DNA of 6,927 bases. Origin: Candidatus Rifleibacteriota bacterium (GTDB lineage Bacteria > Riflebacteria > Ozemobacteria > Ozemobacterales > Ozemobacteraceae). Below are positions 5,084 through 6,927 of this stretch, piece by piece. The position numbers and the translations under genes are program-made. The notes beneath the pieces were generated by a model that was not told the origin of the DNA, ran no database searches, and saw nothing but the letters and a program-made list of their open reading frames with translations. The stretch lies in the NCBI GenBank assembly GCA_017526725.1, contig JAFXRA010000123.1, positions 1-6,927 of the forward strand, in the 5' to 3' direction. Position 1 is the first letter of the stretch. The number at the start of each line of letters is the position of its first letter.

Positions 5084-6927
5084 ACGAAATTATCCTATTC
5101 CCACCTTCATTTTGTCCTTGTATAAGCTTTCTTTCAGCGACATCAATGAATTCATTTGTATCCATTTTTACATTATATTGTAAAACTGCGATTGAAACAG
5201 AAGTATGGTATTCTGTAGAATCATTCTTTATTACAACAGATTTAAGATTATTAAAGAGCTTTTCTGCAGCAATTAAAGCACCATCATTAGTAGTATCTGG
5301 AAGAATAATTGCATATTTATCACCTTCAAAACGGCAAGCTAGGTCGTTAAAGCGAATAACTCTCTTGATGGTGCTTCCAAATTTCTTTATAACCATATCT
5401 TTTAAATTTGTAGAACCGATTTCTTCAATAAGCTTATTAAAGTTATCAATTCCGATTATGATTATAGCTAACTGAGAATTAATTCTGCGGAGTCTTGAGA
5501 TTTCCTGAGCAAGTCTTAATCTGAAGTAATGATTTGTATACATGCCCGTCAGAGCATCGGTAATACCCTGCTTATAAAGATTAGCATTCTTTAATGCGAT
5601 AGCAAGTTGTCCGCATAATAATTTGCAAAGTTCAAAATCTCTTTCTGTAAAAGAACCATCTCCGCCTTTATCAGAAAGATTTACAGTAGCCAATATTTCT
5701 CCATGAGTAATAATAGGAATTACTACAAATGAGTCAGAAGCATAATTTTTGCATCTAGGATACTGGAATCTTGGATCAGTCTTTAAATCCTTAACAAGAA
5801 CAGCTTCTTTATGTTCAACTACATATTTTGTTACCGGTGAAGACCACATATCTACAATAGAAGGCAATCCTCTGTCGTTATTGCAGATTGTAAAGTGCTT
5901 GTCAGTTGGATCAAATATAGTCATTGAGAACTTGCGGACACCAAACAAACTTCTGAAAATACCATCAACGGTAGCTGGAAGATTTTCAACTTCTAATTCA
6001 GAAGAAATAATCTGTGTTGCTTCTCTGACTTTATCTAATTCAGTTAAGCGTTTATCAAGAGTAGAATTAATACTCTTCAGATTTTCCATGAGGTTATATG
6101 TATTAATAGCAGAAGAAATATTTCTAGCTATAATAGTCAATAATTCACTGTCATAATCTTGTGGTTCATCATTTTTATGCAAACGACCGCCTATAATCAA
6201 AAATCCGTGAATTTCGTCGTCAGTCTTTAATGCATAAACCTGTTCAATCTGGTCATTTTTAAAAGCATTATGGAATATTCCATCTGCTTTAATAATATCT
6301 GTTACACAGGCATCGTTCTTGTTAGTTATCTTCTCTAAAGTTTCACTGGAAAGTTTAAGCAGAGGCAGTTTAGCATTAGCTCTTAATTTTATATCTACAA
6401 AGCATGACAATTGTTCATGTTCAATATTATAAGTATAAATAGCCCCTCTAGATACACCAATAGTGCCAAGAAGAATTCTTAGCATTGAACGTAAACCTGA
6501 CTGGAGGTTCTTGCTCTGGCAAAGAAATGAGCTTAAATCTATAAAACTGCCAAGAATATATTTTAATCTTTCAAAACGTTTCTGTTCTTTTGCGGTTTCT
6601 GCTTCATTAGGTTCAGCAGTAGCAAGACGCTTCTTAACAAGATGAATTAAGGTTCCGGAAGGAGGCATCGAAGTAATATCTGCTCCATCCATGAGTTTTT
6701 CCATAAGCATAAGACCCCAGCCTCTTTTGTAAGAAGACTTAAGTTTCTTACGAATATCAGGCTTTTCAACAACACTTGGGTCAAAACCTTTTCCGTAATC
6801 TCTAATGCATATTTCAATATTATCCCCAGTATGGGTCAGAGTAACATGAATATCGTTCTTTTCAGCATCAGGAAGATCTTTAGGAGCATGTTCCTTAGCG
6901 TTAATAATAGCTTCTATAAAAGCTGGT
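5082..6927 (-). CDS. RsbW-like ATPase-GAF-GAF-degenerate GGDEF regulator, N-terminus outside the window (partial)
   Basis: The frame is open from the right edge to the TAA at 5082-5084, giving 614 visible residues (numbered from the codon at 6924-6926). The ATG at 6708-6710 is internal, because it falls inside the ATPase G2 box. Domain order: GHKL ATPase of the RsbW/SpoIIAB type (1-98) with N box EAIINAKEHA (5-14), G1 DYGKGFDP (43-50), G2 RGWGLMLM (68-75) and GTLIHLVKK (91-99); GAF 1 (about 122-277); a charged helical linker (about 278-305); GAF 2 (about 300-450, with TDPRFQYP and a closing helix); and a GGDEF domain (about 454-612). The GGDEF domain keeps DALTGM (457-462) and the RxxD inhibitory-site motif RFND (525-528), but the signature reads EGDKY (534-538) and the metal/GTP loop reads GIDNFNK. 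Cyclase activity is therefore unlikely. No membrane segment is seen, so it is probably cytosolic. By family analogy the ATPase may phosphorylate a STAS anti-anti-sigma partner or hold a sigma factor, with the GAF and GGDEF domains as sensors. It is the first visible gene of the operon that continues into tldD. Confidence 0.88.
   Translation of the reverse strand, partial: PAFIEAIINAKEHAPKDLPDAEKNDIHVTLTHTGDNIEICIRDYGKGFDPSVVEKPDIRKKLKSSYKRGWGLMLMEKLMDGADITSMPPSGTLIHLVKKRLATAEPNEAETAKEQKRFERLKYILGSFIDLSSFLCQSKNLQSGLRSMLRILLGTIGVSRGAIYTYNIEHEQLSCFVDIKLRANAKLPLLKLSSETLEKITNKNDACVTDIIKADGIFHNAFKNDQIEQVYALKTDDEIHGFLIIGGRLHKNDEPQDYDSELLTIIARNISSAINTYNLMENLKSINSTLDKRLTELDKVREATQIISSELEVENLPATVDGIFRSLFGVRKFSMTIFDPTDKHFTICNNDRGLPSIVDMWSSPVTKYVVEHKEAVLVKDLKTDPRFQYPRCKNYASDSFVVIPIITHGEILATVNLSDKGGDGSFTERDFELCKLLCGQLAIALKNANLYKQGITDALTGMYTNHYFRLRLAQEISRLRRINSQLAIIIIGIDNFNKLIEEIGSTNLKDMVIKKFGSTIKRVIRFNDLACRFEGDKYAIILPDTTNDGALIAAEKLFNNLKSVVIKNDSTEYHTSVSIAVLQYNVKMDTNEFIDVAERKLIQGQNEGGNRIIS
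5085..5561 (-). other. Degenerate GGDEF domain with intact RxxD I-site motif
   Basis: The C-terminal domain of the regulator begins with DALTGMYTNHYF, a good match to the DxLTGLxNRRxF opening of GGDEF domains. Compared with active cyclases such as PleD, the first Asp of DIDxFK is Gly (GIDNFN), the INDxxGH segment reads LIEEIGS, and GGDEF reads EGDKY. In contrast, RFNDLACRF has the same spacing as the PleD I-site RxxD before the signature. The ending GQNEGGNRI only loosely resembles the usual AKxxGRN motif. Codons for E and K in EGDKY are GAA and AAA, read directly at 5316-5318 and 5325-5327. Confidence 0.8.
6630..6926 (-). other. GHKL (HATPase_c_2, RsbW-like) ATPase domain within the regulator
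   Basis: Reading the - strand upstream of the ATG at 6710 gives 72 further sense codons with no stop. Together with the next 26 codons they form an ATP-binding domain. It has the E-x-x-x-N pair of the N box (Glu5, Asn9), which in SpoIIAB/RsbW binds Mg-ATP and supplies the catalytic Glu. It also has the D-x-G-x-G G1 box with the following Phe-Asp, the R-G-x-G-L G2 box, and the final Gly-Thr. No phospho-accepting His box or dimerisation helix follows, which favours the serine-kinase anti-sigma type over a classical histidine kinase. Roughly the first 40-50 residues of the domain lie beyond the right edge. Confidence 0.85.

Larger units (their letters stand above)
838..6927 (-). other. Predicted four-gene operon: regulator, tldD, tldE, MATE exporter
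   Basis: Four same-strand genes follow each other with spacers of about 15, 4 and 4 bases, and ribosome sites for two of them lie inside the preceding gene. There is no room for an internal intergenic promoter or terminator. The promoter must be right of 6927 and could be preceded by more genes, for example a STAS-domain partner of the ATPase, though that is a guess. The 3' end faces the corC-like gene. Confidence 0.75.

Noticed and set aside
5749..6156. 135-codon + strand ORF, and the 109-codon one at 5146-5475, opposite the regulator
   Set aside because: Both are antisense to clear GAF and GGDEF coding sequence and look like shadow frames of an AT-rich gene.
6708..6710. ATG at 6710 as the start of the sensor gene
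   Set aside because: It lies inside the ATPase G2 box, and 72 in-frame sense codons upstream encode the N and G1 boxes of the same domain, so it is an internal Met.
1..6927. CRISPR array, transposon, tRNA/rRNA, riboswitch or origin
   Set aside because: No direct repeat series, terminal inverted repeats or structured intergenic region was seen. The whole window is occupied by five protein genes with spacers of about 15 bases or fewer.

Overview
This is a densely packed, AT-rich bacterial window (mid-thirties percent GC by eye) in which almost every base is coding. The gene content is a CorC/HlyC-type CBS protein, a MATE exporter, a TldD/TldE protease pair and a large signalling fusion protein. 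That shows a bacterium but not which lineage. Low GC, short spacers and GAF/GGDEF signalling would suit an uncultured gut-type lineage such as Gastranaerophilales or Elusimicrobia, but this is a guess with no marker gene behind it.

Layout: on the + strand, positions 1-835 hold the 3' part of a CorC/HlyC-family gene cut by the left edge. Everything to its right is on the - strand and reads leftwards as one apparent operon. In transcription order it holds a sensor/regulator cut by the right edge (6927 to 5082), tldD (5066 to 3582), tldE (3577 to 2201) and a MATE transporter (2196 to 838). Spacers within the operon are about 15, 4 and 4 bases. The two converging units end with only 2 bases between their stop codons. 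No intergenic stretch exceeds about 15 bases, so no promoter, RNA gene, repeat array or mobile element is visible. The operon's promoter must lie to the right of the window.

The most notable gene is the regulator. Its reading frame stays open through the right edge. The extra 72 codons upstream of the first visible ATG encode most of an RsbW/SpoIIAB-like GHKL ATPase (N box, G1 box, G2 box), followed by two GAF domains and a C-terminal GGDEF domain. The GGDEF active site is degenerate (EGDKY), but the RxxD inhibitory-site motif for c-di-GMP is kept. A plausible reading is a soluble switch protein that couples partner switching by an anti-sigma-type kinase to small-ligand and c-di-GMP sensing.

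TldD carries its zinc motif (HETIGH plus a C-terminal Cys). TldE has the matching fold but no zinc motif, as expected for the TldD/TldE heterodimeric peptidase. With a MATE exporter directly downstream, the operon may couple peptide processing and export to the regulator. No peptide precursor is visible, so this is inference from gene order only.
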